Origin: Pasteurellaceae bacterium
GTDB lineage: Bacteria > Pseudomonadota > Gammaproteobacteria > Enterobacterales > Pasteurellaceae
NCBI GenBank assembly: GCA_030528525.1
Contig: JAUMYT010000010.1
Span: forward strand, 1-64,000
DNA length: 64,000 nt
Direction: 5' to 3'
Shown piece after piece: positions 51,794 to 62,041 of the stretch; the stretch's first letter is position 1; each line of letters begins with the position of its first letter. The notes under the pieces were generated by a model that was not told where the DNA came from, did no database searches, and worked only from the letters and a program-made list of their open reading frames with translations. A program made the position numbers and the translations under genes.

Positions 51794-53466
51794 TGAAAAA
51801 TAGATTACAAGGGGTGAGATCTTGGCTATTTTCTGCAATTTTTGTGGCGAGTGCCACCCACGCTTCCCCCAGCATTCCTCAGCCGTTATTAGATAACAGC
51901 GTAATTTACTGCACCCACGCTCAAGGGTTTTCGTTCAATCCACAACGGGCGGAAGCGGGCAGTAATATGAACGTGGTGGCAGAGCAGATTTTCGACAAAT
52001 TGGTTGAATTTAACCCACGCACCCAACAGATTTTGCCTGCCTTGGCGGAGCGTTTTGACGTGAGCGAAGACGGCTTAACGGTAACCTTCCAACTGCGTAA
52101 AAATGTGCCGTTTCATCACACTAAATGGTTTACACCCACTCGCCAGCTCAACGCCGATGATGTGGTCTTTTCCCTGAATCGAATGATGGGGCGAGATGAT
52201 GAGATCAGCGAAGATCTTGCCGAACAAGAAAGCCTGCAACGTTACCAAGTGAACAAAGAGATTGCGGACGGCACGTATTTTCCGTATCTCAACAGCATTC
52301 GCTTGAAACATCGCATTGCTCACATTTCTGCCACAGGGTCTCACCAAGTGACGATCCGTTTGAACGCCCTTTATCCCGACCTGTTTGCTCATCTTGCCAG
52401 CCAATATGCGGTAATTTTATCCAAAGAGTATGCGTTATTGCTCAATGCCGATGAAAATTCTCGCCAGTTCGACCAACTGCCTGTCGGCACGGGCGTGTAT
52501 CAGCTCGACAGTTATTTGCAAAACGACCATATCCGCCTGAAGCCGAACCCGAACTATTGGCGTAAAAAAGCCAAAATGGCGAATATGATCATTGATTTTT
52601 CCACCTCTGCCACAGGGCGAACGGCAAAATTTTTGAATAATGAGTGCGATGTGGTGGCGTTTCCTGAATTAAATCAACTGGCGGTAATGAAAAATCACGG
52701 CTCGATTCGCAAAAATGCAGGAATGAATTTAGCCTTTTTAGCCTTTAATTTACAGCGTCCGCAAATGCAAAATCTCGCTCTACGCCAACAGATTGCACAA
52801 GGGATCAACCGAGCAAGGCTAGTGCGGACGCTATTTTACGGCAGTGCGAGAATGGCAAACACGGTGCTGCCAACGGGGTTATTGCTAAATGCAAACCAAA
52901 ATGGCTACCCCTATTTTCCACGCCCATTTCATAAAAACTCGGCGAAACTCACCCCCTTGAATCTGTGGGTCGTGGACGAAAAGCGGGTGTACAATCCGCA
53001 TCCGCTGAAAATGGCGGAGCTGATCCGTTTTGACTTAGCTCGCCTTGGCATTCCGATCCAGATTCGCCAAGTCAGCCAAGGCTATTTAGTTCAACAGCTC
53101 GAAAAAAACGAAGCGGATTACGACCTGATTTTAGGCGGCTGGCTAGCGAATAATCACGATTTGGACAGCTTTTTATACCCGATTTTGAGTTGCAAAGTGC
53201 AACAATCGGTGACCAATCTCGCCAACTGGTGCAATGCGGAATTTGATGAACTGCTCAATCAGGCACAAGCCAGTCGCGATGGGGCAGAGAAACTAGCATT
53301 GTATCAACAGGCGGAAGCCCTTTTGCAGAAAAATGTGCCAATCTTACCCCTTGTAAACGCAGACCGTCTGTTGGTGGTGAGCGACAAACTCAAAAATGTA
53401 GCGATTAGCCCCTTCGGGCAGGTCAATTTAGCGGAGATTGAACGCAAAACGGAGAAGAGCCAATGA
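51790..53466 (+). CDS. sapA: SapA peptide-binding protein
   Basis: Periplasmic binding protein of the Sap importer, linked to antimicrobial peptide resistance and heme/potassium uptake. 558 residues, family 5 substrate-binding fold (NVVAEQIFDKLVEFNPRTQQ; TAKFLNNECDVVAFPE). The signal peptide (1-26) is largely encoded by an uptake-like repeat (LQGVRSWLFSAIF). Overlaps the tyrR stop (ATGA), so the two are coupled. Confidence 0.93.
   Translation: MMKNRLQGVRSWLFSAIFVASATHASPSIPQPLLDNSVIYCTHAQGFSFNPQRAEAGSNMNVVAEQIFDKLVEFNPRTQQILPALAERFDVSEDGLTVTFQLRKNVPFHHTKWFTPTRQLNADDVVFSLNRMMGRDDEISEDLAEQESLQRYQVNKEIADGTYFPYLNSIRLKHRIAHISATGSHQVTIRLNALYPDLFAHLASQYAVILSKEYALLLNADENSRQFDQLPVGTGVYQLDSYLQNDHIRLKPNPNYWRKKAKMANMIIDFSTSATGRTAKFLNNECDVVAFPELNQLAVMKNHGSIRKNAGMNLAFLAFNLQRPQMQNLALRQQIAQGINRARLVRTLFYGSARMANTVLPTGLLLNANQNGYPYFPRPFHKNSAKLTPLNLWVVDEKRVYNPHPLKMAELIRFDLARLGIPIQIRQVSQGYLVQQLEKNEADYDLILGGWLANNHDLDSFLYPILSCKVQQSVTNLANWCNAEFDELLNQAQASRDGAEKLALYQQAEALLQKNVPILPLVNADRLLVVSDKLKNVAISPFGQVNLAEIERKTEKSQ
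51807..51841 (+). repeat. uptake-like repeat encoding the SapA signal peptide
   Basis: ACAAGGGGTGAGATCTTGG then TTTTCTGCAATTT; encodes LQGVRSWLFSAIF. Confidence 0.85.
52928..52961 (-). repeat. uptake-like repeat inside sapA
   Basis: Encodes HKNSAKLTPLNL, in a frame different from other copies. A weaker copy (LLQKNVPILPLVN) is at 53321-53356. Confidence 0.6.
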
Positions 53467-54425
53467 TTTTAGCCTTAATTCGCAAGCTGTTTTTGACCTT
53501 GCTGACCTTGGTGATTTTGTCGATTATCAGCTATTACATTTTGCAACGTGATCCGCTGAATAATCTCACTGGCAACGACATTGCTGCCTATTTCAACTAT
53601 GTGCAAGGCTTGGTGCAAGGGGATTGGGGCGTGAGCCACATCACGGGCGAACCGCTGGTTCAGCAGATTCTGAATGTGTTTCCGTCCACCCTTTCGCTCT
53701 GTTTGTCGGCGTTGCTGCTCTCCTTGTTGCTCGGCATTCCCCTTGGCTTTTTATCGGCAACCCAACAAGATAATCTGCTTGGCAAAGCCTTGTCGATGCT
53801 CGGTTCAATCGGCTTCGCTATTCCTGTGTTTTGGCTTGCGATTTTATTGCTCTCCTATGCCTCGCTTAACCAGTGGCAAATCGCTGCTGTGGGAGAAATT
53901 CACCCGATTTATGCGGTGCAGACAACAACGGGGGTGGTTTTTATCGACATTTTGCTCTCTGATTCGCCCCATCAGCTGAAAATGTTGCAGAGTGCGTTAC
54001 AGCATTTGGCGTTGCCGACCTTGATTTTGGCACTGCCTGCCACGCTCAGTACAATGCGTTTGACCGAGCAACGAGCGTTATACGTTCGCAAACAGAATTA
54101 TGTCAAAGTGGCGAAAATTCGGGGCTGGTCGCCGTTGAAAATTTGGTGGAAGCATATTGTTGGCAACACGTTGCCACCGCTGATTCCAATGATCGCCCGC
54201 AATTTTACGTTGATTTTTGCCTTTGGAATGTTGATTGAAAATATCGTCAGCTGGGGGGGCGTTGGGCGTTGGCTCATCAGTGCCTTAGCCATTCAAGATT
54301 ATCACTCGATTTCCGTGGGCGTGGTTGTGATCGGCTTGTTCGTGCTGGCGGTCGATTTATTGGCAAGTTTAACCACCAACTTGTTAGATCCATCACATAA
54401 AAAGGATTGGTATGCGATTAGATAA
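53463..54425 (+). CDS. sapB: SapB permease
   Basis: Inner-membrane subunit. 320 residues, six helices, with the ATPase-contact loop near residue 210 (KVAKIRGWSPLKIWWKHIVG) followed by NTLPP. Overlaps sapA by four bases and sapC by 14. Confidence 0.94.
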   Translation: MILALIRKLFLTLLTLVILSIISYYILQRDPLNNLTGNDIAAYFNYVQGLVQGDWGVSHITGEPLVQQILNVFPSTLSLCLSALLLSLLLGIPLGFLSATQQDNLLGKALSMLGSIGFAIPVFWLAILLLSYASLNQWQIAAVGEIHPIYAVQTTTGVVFIDILLSDSPHQLKMLQSALQHLALPTLILALPATLSTMRLTEQRALYVRKQNYVKVAKIRGWSPLKIWWKHIVGNTLPPLIPMIARNFTLIFAFGMLIENIVSWGGVGRWLISALAIQDYHSISVGVVVIGLFVLAVDLLASLTTNLLDPSHKKDWYAIR

Positions 54426-55302
54426 AGATCCCGAACAGTTTCGCGAAACCGCTCGCATTCAATCGTTTTGGTTTGCATTACGCCAAGATACGCTGGCGTT
54501 GATTAGTCTGTATCTGTTTTTGTTGGTGCTTGGGCTGACATTTGTCGGCTATTTAATCGCTCCTTATTCCGCCGACCAACAATTTATCGGCTTGGAACTG
54601 ATGCCGCCGTCTTGGAGCAACAACGGGCAAATCAGCCACTTTTTCGGCACGGACGATTTAGGGCGAGATATTTTCAGCCGCATTTTGTACGGATTTTATT
54701 ACACGGTTGGCTCGGCATTGCTGATTACCTTGGCGATTGCCTTGATTGGCGGCGTGATTGGCGTGTGGGCAGGCACAAAAAAGAGCAGTTCATCCTTTTT
54801 GCTGAGCCACCTGTTCGATACCTTTTTATTTACGCCGATTTTGCTGATTGCGATCATTATCGCTACGCTAATGGAAGCCAGCCTACTGAATGCAATGCTT
54901 GCCATTTTCTTGGCAATGTTGCCCCATTTTATCCATAAAATTTATCAAACCACGCAACGAGAATTGCAAAGAGAATATGTGGTCACGCTCCGTCTAGACG
55001 GTGCAACCCGTAACCATTTGATTCAACAAGTGATTTTACCGAATTTAACCATCGTGGCGGTCAAAGAGCTATCGCATATTTTCGTGATTGCGGTGTTAGA
55101 CATCAGTGCCTTGAGTTTCATCTCACTCGGTGCCAAAAGCCCCACGCCAGAATGGGGAGCGATGATCCGTGATTCAATGGAGCTGATTTACTCCGCCCCG
55201 TGGACGGTCATTCTCCCTGGAATGGCCATCGTCTTCGTGATTTTCATCATCACAATGCTCGGCAACGGCGTGGCGAGAGTGTTGGAGAAGTATCGGTATT
55301 AA
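54412..55302 (+). CDS. sapC: SapC permease
   Basis: Second inner-membrane subunit. 296 residues; N-terminal DPEQFRETARIQSFWFALRQ, GTDDLGRDIFSRILYG near 82, and the ATPase-contact loop EYVVTLRLDGATRNHLIQQV near 184. Followed after 17 bases by a KilA-N gene in place of sapD. Confidence 0.94.
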   Translation: MRLDKDPEQFRETARIQSFWFALRQDTLALISLYLFLLVLGLTFVGYLIAPYSADQQFIGLELMPPSWSNNGQISHFFGTDDLGRDIFSRILYGFYYTVGSALLITLAIALIGGVIGVWAGTKKSSSSFLLSHLFDTFLFTPILLIAIIIATLMEASLLNAMLAIFLAMLPHFIHKIYQTTQRELQREYVVTLRLDGATRNHLIQQVILPNLTIVAVKELSHIFVIAVLDISALSFISLGAKSPTPEWGAMIRDSMELIYSAPWTVILPGMAIVFVIFIITMLGNGVARVLEKYRY

Positions 55303-55319
55303 TAGAACAGGAGAAAAAT

Positions 55320-56159
55320 ATGGTAGCAAAGACGGTGATGGTTGTACAAGATAGAGAAATTCGTGTGACAACAAAAAATGGTGAAGACTATATCAATTTG
55401 ACCGATATGGTTAAGGCTAAAGATGGCGAATTTTTTATTAGTGATTGGTTGAGAAATAGAAACACACTTGAATATATTGGTATTTGGGAAGAGCTGAATA
55501 ATCCGAATTTTAATTATGGCGAATTCGCCATAATTAAAAATCAATCAGGGCTGAATCGTTTCAAAATCAGCGTAAAAGAATTTGTCGCTCAAACTAACGC
55601 TATTGGGCTAGAGGCAAAAGCAGGGCGTTATGGCGGTACTTATGCACATAAAGACATTGCACTAGAGTTTGCAATGTGGATTAGCCCCGAATTTAAACTG
55701 TATCTGATTAAAGAATTTCAGCGGCTCAAGCAGAAAGAAGCACAAGAAAATCGAGTTGAATGGACAGTAAAACGGATTTTAAGTAAAGCAAATTATCGGA
55801 TCCACACCGATGCTATTCAGGCTCATTTGATCCCTCGATTGTTAAACAGTAAGTTACCGATTTTTGTTTATTCCGAAGAAGCAGACATTTTAAATCAAGC
55901 AATGTTTGGTGTGACGGCAAAACAATGGCGGGAACAAAATCCAGATGTCAAAGGTAATATGCGTGATTATGCAACAGTAGAGCAGCTGACGGTTTTAGCT
56001 GCATTAGAAAGCCAAAATGCATTACTGATCGAACAAGGTGTTGCACAGTCGGAGAGATTGGCTATTTTAAATCGACTTGCTATCCGTCAAATGAAATCAT
56101 TGTTGCAATCAAAATCCCTTGAACGCTTAAAAGCACAACCATTGCTTGAAGATAAATGA
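55320..56159 (+). CDS. KilA-N domain protein inserted in the sap operon
   Basis: 279 residues. KilA-N domain at about 10-115 (REIRVTTKNGEDYINLTDMV; FAMWISPEFKLYLIKEFQRL), a DNA-binding fold usual in phages and mobile elements; the C-terminal part is helical. AGGAGAAAAAT precedes the ATG. AT-rich compared with sap genes. Sits between sapC and sapD with the operon otherwise intact on that side, so it was inserted and is likely co-transcribed. Similar proteins occur as isolated genes in many Pasteurellaceae; the role is unknown. Confidence 0.85.
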   Translation: MVAKTVMVVQDREIRVTTKNGEDYINLTDMVKAKDGEFFISDWLRNRNTLEYIGIWEELNNPNFNYGEFAIIKNQSGLNRFKISVKEFVAQTNAIGLEAKAGRYGGTYAHKDIALEFAMWISPEFKLYLIKEFQRLKQKEAQENRVEWTVKRILSKANYRIHTDAIQAHLIPRLLNSKLPIFVYSEEADILNQAMFGVTAKQWREQNPDVKGNMRDYATVEQLTVLAALESQNALLIEQGVAQSERLAILNRLAIRQMKSLLQSKSLERLKAQPLLEDK

Positions 56160-56184
56160 GCTGAATCTTTGCAAAGAGAACACA

Positions 56185-57222
56185 ATGGCACTATTAGATA
56201 TTCGACATTTAAGCATTGAAATTGATACGCCAAACGGGCGGATCAAAATGGTGGACGACATCAATTTAACCCTAGATAGCGGTGAGATCTGCGGATTGGT
56301 GGGGGAGTCTGGTTCGGGCAAAAGTTTGATTGCCAAGGTGATCTGTGGCTTGGAAAAAGACGACTGGATTATTACCGCTGACCGTTTTCGTTTCAATGAA
56401 ATGGAACTGCTCAAACTTTCTCCAGCACAACGGCGAAAACAGGTGGGCGACCAAATTTCGATGGTGTTCCAAGATCCGCTCTCTTGCCTTGATCCGAGTG
56501 AGCCGATTGGCAAACAGTTGATGCAAACTATCCGCTTTAAAGGCAAATTTTGGCAGTGGTTCGGCTGGAAAAAACGCAAGGCGATTGAATTGTTGCACCG
56601 TGTTGGGATCAAAGATCACAAAGACATTATGCGAAGTTACCCCAGCGACATCACCGAAGGCGAGGCCCAAAAAGTGATGATTGCAATGGCGGTAGCGAAT
56701 CAGCCACGGCTGTTGGTAGCGGACGAGCCGACCAACACAATGGAAGCGACCACACAGTTGCAGGTTTACCGTTTGCTCTCTAGTATGAACAAGAACCTAG
56801 GCACCTCAATTATTTTAGTCAGTAACGATATGCTGAGCATTCAGAAATGGGTGGATTCCTACAATGTGTTGTATTGCGGGCAGACAGTCGAAATTGCCAG
56901 CAAAGAGACCATTATGGAAAGTCCTTATCACCCTTATACTTCGGTGCTATTGCACAGCGTGCCGGATTTTTCGCAGCCGTTGCCGTTTAAAGGCAAGCTG
57001 AATACGCTCAAAGGCTCGGTGCCGATGTTGCAAGATATGCCGATTGGCTGCCGTCTCGGGCCCCGTTGCCCTTTTGCCCAGAAAAAATGCGTGGTAAAAC
57101 CGCCCTTGCGAAAATTCCGCCAGCACGAATTTGCTTGCCATTTCCCAATCAATTTCCGTGAGCAGAATTTCTTAAGAAAAGAAGAATTTGTGCCAGTCGT
57201 GGTCAATGAGAAAAATGAGTAA
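56185..57222 (+). CDS. sapD: SapD ATPase
   Basis: ABC ATPase of the Sap importer. 345 residues: Walker A GESGSGKS (about 39), the degenerate signature TEGEAQK typical of SapD, Walker B RLLVADEPT (about 178) and a C-terminal oligopeptide-transporter tail (GCRLGPRCPFAQKKC). The H-loop reads ILVSNDM where E. coli SapD has ISHD, so the switch His is Asn. No sapF follows: the next gene is parC on the other strand. Confidence 0.93.
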   Translation: MALLDIRHLSIEIDTPNGRIKMVDDINLTLDSGEICGLVGESGSGKSLIAKVICGLEKDDWIITADRFRFNEMELLKLSPAQRRKQVGDQISMVFQDPLSCLDPSEPIGKQLMQTIRFKGKFWQWFGWKKRKAIELLHRVGIKDHKDIMRSYPSDITEGEAQKVMIAMAVANQPRLLVADEPTNTMEATTQLQVYRLLSSMNKNLGTSIILVSNDMLSIQKWVDSYNVLYCGQTVEIASKETIMESPYHPYTSVLLHSVPDFSQPLPFKGKLNTLKGSVPMLQDMPIGCRLGPRCPFAQKKCVVKPPLRKFRQHEFACHFPINFREQNFLRKEEFVPVVVNEKNE

Positions 57223-57251
57223 AGGAAGGTGTATGAAATAAAAGGAGGTGA

Positions 57252-57288
57252 GTTTTGCAAAAACTTGCGTTTTCTCACCCCCTTGTAA
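57252..57288 (-). repeat. uptake-like repeat between sapD and parC
   Basis: ACAAGGGGGTGAGAAAACG then TTTTTGCAAAAC on the minus strand, with a partial inverted GGAGGTGAG just before; could fold at the convergent gene ends. Confidence 0.8.
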
Positions 57289-57296
57289 ACAGAATG

Positions 57297-59549
57297 TTAC
57301 GCTAAAATCGCAATTTCAGTACTTGCATTTAAACCGCGTACCAGCGTCCCTTTTCTAGCACGCTCGCCACGGTAGTTGTCAATGTCGTTCGGTTTGAGCG
57401 TAATTTTGCGTTTGCCCGACACAAAAACAAGCGAATTGGTCGGCTGAATGATGAGCAGTTTGCTTAACAACTCCGTGCCTGCTTTGGCGGCGGTCGCTGA
57501 TATATTGATGATTTTATTGCCTTTTCCTTTGGAAAGGGTCGGCAATTCGCTCACTGGGAACACCAACATTCTGCCCACATTGCTGATTGCCACCAATAAA
57601 TTTTCTTCGTTATCTTCCAGTAATTTCGGTGGCAATACTTTGGCATTTTCTGTGAGCGAAATTACCGCTTTTCCTGCTTTGTTGCGAGAAACTAAATCAT
57701 CGAAGGTGCAGATAAAACCATAACCCGAATCAGATGCCATCAGCACTTTACGATTGCCGTCTGCCATTAGCACGGATTGTACTATCGCACCGTCTGGCAA
57801 GCTGACTTTACTGGTTAGCGGCTCGCCTTGCGAACGGGCGGACGGCAACGAAAGGGCATCGACCGCATAACTTCGCCCAGTGCTGTCAAGGAAAACGACA
57901 GGCTGATTACTTTTTCCGTGGCAGTGGGCGAGATAGCCATCGCCTGCTTTGTAGCTCAAACTTTGCACATCAATATCGTGACCTTTGGCACAGCGAACCC
58001 AACCTTTTTCGGACAAAATAATGGTTACGGGTTCGTTCGGGGTAAGTTCACTTTCAGCAATGGCTTTGGCTTCGGCACGCTCAACCAACGGCGAACGACG
58101 TGGGCTGGCGAAGGTTTTGGCATCGGCTTGGATCTCTTTTTTGATCAGATTGCTCAATTTGCGATCAGAACTTAAAATGCCTTGTAAGTGGAGCTTTTCT
58201 TCTTCCAATTTTTGCTGTTCGGCACGCAATTCGTGTTCTTCGAGTTTTGCTAAATGGCGTAAGCGTAAATTTAAAATCGCTTCAGCTTGCACATCGCTCA
58301 AATTAAAACGTGCCATCAATTCTGCTTTAGGATCATCTTCATTACGAATAATTTCAATCACTTCGTCAATGTTCAAAAAGGCGATCATCAAACCTTCTAG
58401 AATGTGCAAACGATTAAGAATTTTATCCAAGCGGAAATTCAAACGGCGAGTGACAGTAGTACGGCGAAATTCGAGCCATTCGGTTAAAATTGTCAGCAGA
58501 TTTTTCACTGCGGGTTTGCCGTCCAAGCCAATCATATTCATATTGACTCGGTAGCTTTTTTCCAAATCGGTGGTGGCAAACAGGTGATCCATTAGTTGAT
58601 CGTGATCGGCACGTTTCCGCACATCCAGCACGATACGAATGGGATTTGCGTGGTCAGATTCATCACGAATATCGTCCACCATTGGCAATTTTTTATTTCG
58701 CATTTGGGCGGCGATCTGCTCAATGATTTTCGATGGCGAAGCCTGATGTGGCAAGGCTGTAATCACAATGCCGCCGTCTTCTTTTTGCCATACCGCACGC
58801 ATTTTGATCGAACCTTTGCCTTGCTCGTAGATTTTAGCAATGTCCGCTTTTGGCGTAATGATTTCCGCTTCCGTTGGGTAATCTGGCCCTTGCACAATTT
58901 CTAAAATTTCTGGCAAAGACGCATTCGGTTTATCCAATAATTGCACGGCAGCATTGGCTAACTCATTGATATTGTGTGGTGGAATATCCGTTGCCATTCC
59001 CACCGCAATTCCTGTGGTGCCGTTGAGCAAAATATGCGGTAAACGAGCAGGCAGATATTTCGGCTCTTCTAACGAACCGTCAAAATTCGGCTGATAATCG
59101 ACCGTACCTTGCCCCAACTCGCCCAACAACACTTCTGCCATTTTCGACAGCTTGGACTCGGTGTAACGCATTGCGGCGAAGGATTTCGGATCGTCAGGTG
59201 CTCCCCAGTTGCCTTGCCCGTCAATCAGCGGATAACGGTAAGAGAACGGCTGTGCCATCAATACCATTGCTTCATAACAGGCAGAGTCGCCGTGTGGGTG
59301 GAATTTACCTAGCACATCACCGACCGTTCTTGCCGATTTTTTATATTTCGCACTGGCATTTAAACCGAGTTCCGACATCGCATAAATAATGCGGCGTTGC
59401 ACGGGTTTCAGACCGTCGCCGATAAAGGGCAAGGCACGATCCATAATCACATACATTGAATAATTGAGATAGGCGTCTTCGGTAAAACACTTGATCGGCA
59501 TTTGTTCAATGCCTTCGTAGTTGAGTTCAGGGCTGATTTTCTGTGTCAT
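57297..59549 (-). CDS. parC: topoisomerase IV subunit A
   Basis: Unlinks daughter chromosomes with ParE. 750 residues: quinolone-determining region [20 protein letters not shown] with the sensitive-type Ser and Glu, catalytic Tyr in [11 protein letters not shown] (about 120), and a C-terminal beta-propeller. parE is not in the window. Confidence 0.96.
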   Translation of the reverse strand: MTQKISPELNYEGIEQMPIKCFTEDAYLNYSMYVIMDRALPFIGDGLKPVQRRIIYAMSELGLNASAKYKKSARTVGDVLGKFHPHGDSACYEAMVLMAQPFSYRYPLIDGQGNWGAPDDPKSFAAMRYTESKLSKMAEVLLGELGQGTVDYQPNFDGSLEEPKYLPARLPHILLNGTTGIAVGMATDIPPHNINELANAAVQLLDKPNASLPEILEIVQGPDYPTEAEIITPKADIAKIYEQGKGSIKMRAVWQKEDGGIVITALPHQASPSKIIEQIAAQMRNKKLPMVDDIRDESDHANPIRIVLDVRKRADHDQLMDHLFATTDLEKSYRVNMNMIGLDGKPAVKNLLTILTEWLEFRRTTVTRRLNFRLDKILNRLHILEGLMIAFLNIDEVIEIIRNEDDPKAELMARFNLSDVQAEAILNLRLRHLAKLEEHELRAEQQKLEEEKLHLQGILSSDRKLSNLIKKEIQADAKTFASPRRSPLVERAEAKAIAESELTPNEPVTIILSEKGWVRCAKGHDIDVQSLSYKAGDGYLAHCHGKSNQPVVFLDSTGRSYAVDALSLPSARSQGEPLTSKVSLPDGAIVQSVLMADGNRKVLMASDSGYGFICTFDDLVSRNKAGKAVISLTENAKVLPPKLLEDNEENLLVAISNVGRMLVFPVSELPTLSKGKGNKIINISATAAKAGTELLSKLLIIQPTNSLVFVSGKRKITLKPNDIDNYRGERARKGTLVRGLNASTEIAILA

Positions 59550-59681
59550 TGTGATGTTGATACTGTTTTTTTATGGAGTATATTTTCGCTTATTTTCGGG
59601 TATTTGTCTAACGGCTCAATTTCCATATAGCTAGCATCAAACAAAGCATTGTAGAGCCCATCGTGGAGATTGATGATTTAT

Positions 59682-59704
59682 TGATGGGCTAAAGCCCATC
59701 CTAC
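59682..59704. repeat. GATGGGCTAAAGCCCATC palindrome
   Basis: Single unit with flanking TCCTAC, downstream of the exporter gene. Confidence 0.8.
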
Positions 59705-59708
59705 GGTG

Positions 59709-60914
59709 TTATATCTTTCGCACAGGGAAAATGAATCCTAATGCAATCAGACAAAAACAGACCGAAGCCCACCAGGTGCTTTGATAACCCAACTGACTGG
59801 CGAGTAGCCCTGCGATGGGGCCTGCAACCACCCAACTGGCGGCGTTGGTATTACTGAAAAGGGTGGTGGCGGTACCCATTTTGTAGGGCATTAAGTCTTG
59901 GAAATAGATCATTCCGATTGAGGCAAAAATCCCCACGAATGTGCCGTTAAACAGCTGAAGGGCGATCAGTTGCCACTCGGTTTCGGCAAGGGATAAGCCA
60001 ATGTAATAGCTGGCTCCTGCGAGAATGCTGATGATCATCAAGGCTTTTTTGCTGACAAAACGGGTACAGTAGCCTGCAATCAGCATCACAGGGATTTCGA
60101 TGCCTGCCGCTGTGCCCATTAAAATGCCTGCCAAGCGGTCGGATAGCCCGAGATTTTCGCTTAAATAAATCGGCATATTGATGAACATCATACTGTTGCA
60201 AATGCCGATAAACAAGCAACTAAGGCTCAGGAAAATCACCGAGCGTTTGTTGCTGACAATACCTTCTTCACGCAGATTTTCGTCTGATTTTGCAAAATCT
60301 CCGCTTTTCTCTCCCCCTTGTGGCAGCATTAGCACCACGATAATGATAGAAATGGCGAAAATCGTGGCAGATGCGGCATACATAAAGGTAAAGCCGAATT
60401 GATCGGCAAGGAAGTAGGCGAGTGGCGGGCCGACAATCCACGACAGCGAAAGCTGAGCCCGTAGCACCGTGTTGAACATTGTGCTATCACGGTTCTGGCT
60501 TTCGCTGTATTCCCGAGACAAGGCAAACAGTTGTGAGCCTGCCGCTGAGCCAATGCCAAACACGAGCGTGCCGAGCAGTAGTAGCACATAATAATCACGG
60601 TTAAAGGCAAACAGCAGGCAGCCGATAACCTGCATTAAACAGCTGATCGCAATAATCGCTTTGCGGTTTGGGTAGCGGTCAGAATAGTGGGCGATGATTT
60701 GGCTGATGATCATCGACACTAGTGAATTGACCGAATAGAACACACCAACTAAGAGTGGATCAGCAGTTACTTCTTTGTGCAAATAGACGGTGAGAGCAGG
60801 AATACGTAACGCACTCGCCAGCCCTGTCATAAAAATGACCATCAAAAAAGCAGCGGACGCAGACGTGAGCAAACGGCGTGAGATGTTGGGTTGTAACGGG
60901 TTGAGGGGTTGCAT
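59709..60914 (-). CDS. SET-type sugar efflux transporter (MFS)
   Basis: 401 residues from the ATG at 60914, 12 membrane helices. ALRIPALTVYLHKEVTADPL, SDRYPNRKAIIAI and QLFALSREY resemble SetA/SetB sugar exporters. The central loop (about 215-230) contains PQGGEKSGDFAKS, encoded by an uptake-like repeat. A TTG at 60926 is a possible earlier start; neither has a strong ribosome-binding site. Confidence 0.8.
   Translation of the reverse strand: MQPLNPLQPNISRRLLTSASAAFLMVIFMTGLASALRIPALTVYLHKEVTADPLLVGVFYSVNSLVSMIISQIIAHYSDRYPNRKAIIAISCLMQVIGCLLFAFNRDYYVLLLLGTLVFGIGSAAGSQLFALSREYSESQNRDSTMFNTVLRAQLSLSWIVGPPLAYFLADQFGFTFMYAASATIFAISIIIVVLMLPQGGEKSGDFAKSDENLREEGIVSNKRSVIFLSLSCLFIGICNSMMFINMPIYLSENLGLSDRLAGILMGTAAGIEIPVMLIAGYCTRFVSKKALMIISILAGASYYIGLSLAETEWQLIALQLFNGTFVGIFASIGMIYFQDLMPYKMGTATTLFSNTNAASWVVAGPIAGLLASQLGYQSTWWASVCFCLIALGFIFPVRKI
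60287..60323 (-). repeat. uptake-like repeat in the exporter's central loop
   Basis: Encodes PQGGEKSGDFAKS, in the same frame as the glgB copy. Confidence 0.8.
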
Positions 60915-60930
60915 AGGCTGTATCAAATAA

Positions 60931-61000
60931 GTAGGGGCGAACCGATGTGTTCGCCCGATTAACGGATATTTTTAGGGCGGACACATCGGTCCGCCCCTAC
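60931..61000. repeat. inverted pair of palindromic repeats after mglC
   Basis: GTAGGGGCGAACCGATGTG at 60931 onward and its inverted relative at 60974-61000 (ACACATCGGTCCGCCCCTAC). Lies between mglC and the exporter. Confidence 0.85.
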
Positions 61001-61011
61001 AAATTACTTAT

Positions 61012-62022
61012 CTATTTCTTCTTCGCATATTTAAGCGAGTCAATCGCCACGGCAAAGATGATAATGCTACCTTTGATGATATATTGCCAGTAAGGGTTGA
61101 CGCCGATGTAGGTTAAACCGTAGTTGATAACGGTAAAGATCAACACACCAGTGACTACACCGATAACGGTTCCCACACCACCTGCGAAAGAAACACCGCC
61201 CACCACGCAAGCAGCGATCGCATCAAGTTCGTACATAAAGCCTAAGTTGTTGGTGGCAGAACCGATACGACCTGCTTCTAACATACCGCCGAAGCCGTAG
61301 AACATACCCGCAATCATATAGATAACCACTAGGTTGCGAGCCACGTTTACGCCTGAAACACGAGCCGCTTCTGGGTTACCGCCGATAGCGAAGATGTTTT
61401 TACCGAAACGGGTTTTGTTCCACATAATCCACACCAAGATGGCTGCAATCGCTGCGTAAATAGTGATGTAAGAGAGATTAAATGAGCCAATGCGGAAGAA
61501 GCCTTGGGCGAAAGTGGAGAAACTTTCGTTAAATCCTGCGATTGGCGAAGAACCGACCGCATCGTAGTAGAGTGAGTTGACCCCATAGACGATAATCATT
61601 GTGCCCATTGTGGCAATAAATGGCGTGACGTTCAGATAAGCGATCACCAAGCCATTGACTAAACCGATTACCGCACCAATCGCACAGACGGTTAAAATTA
61701 CCACAGGAATTGGAATTTCACCGAGATTTGGGAACACTCGGTTCATATTATCCATTGCCTGTAACATTGTGGCAGAAACTACCGCCGCTAAACCTACCTG
61801 ACGACCTGCAGATAAGTCCGTACCTTGCGACACGAGCAAGCCTGCGACCCCAAGGGCAATGATCAAGCGGACAGATGATTGGGTTAAAATGTTACTAAAG
61901 TTACGCAAGCTCAAGAAACTTGGATCTTGGGCGATGATGATCACTAATAAAATCAAAAGCACAAAGTAAATGGCATTTTGTTTTAGAAAATCTAATGATT
62001 TATTTTGAGTGAGAGCAGACAT
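61012..62022 (-). CDS. mglC: galactose/methylgalactoside permease
   Basis: Membrane subunit of the Mgl importer. 336 residues, 8-10 helices; GVAGLLVSQGTDLSAGRQVG, YGVNSLYYDAVGSSPIAGFN and the ATPase-contact GGNPEAARVSGVNV are typical. 19 bases after mglA. Confidence 0.96.
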   Translation of the reverse strand: MSALTQNKSLDFLKQNAIYFVLLILLVIIIAQDPSFLSLRNFSNILTQSSVRLIIALGVAGLLVSQGTDLSAGRQVGLAAVVSATMLQAMDNMNRVFPNLGEIPIPVVILTVCAIGAVIGLVNGLVIAYLNVTPFIATMGTMIIVYGVNSLYYDAVGSSPIAGFNESFSTFAQGFFRIGSFNLSYITIYAAIAAILVWIMWNKTRFGKNIFAIGGNPEAARVSGVNVARNLVVIYMIAGMFYGFGGMLEAGRIGSATNNLGFMYELDAIAACVVGGVSFAGGVGTVIGVVTGVLIFTVINYGLTYIGVNPYWQYIIKGSIIIFAVAIDSLKYAKKK

Positions 62023-62041
62023 AATTCATTTCCTTCTCGAT

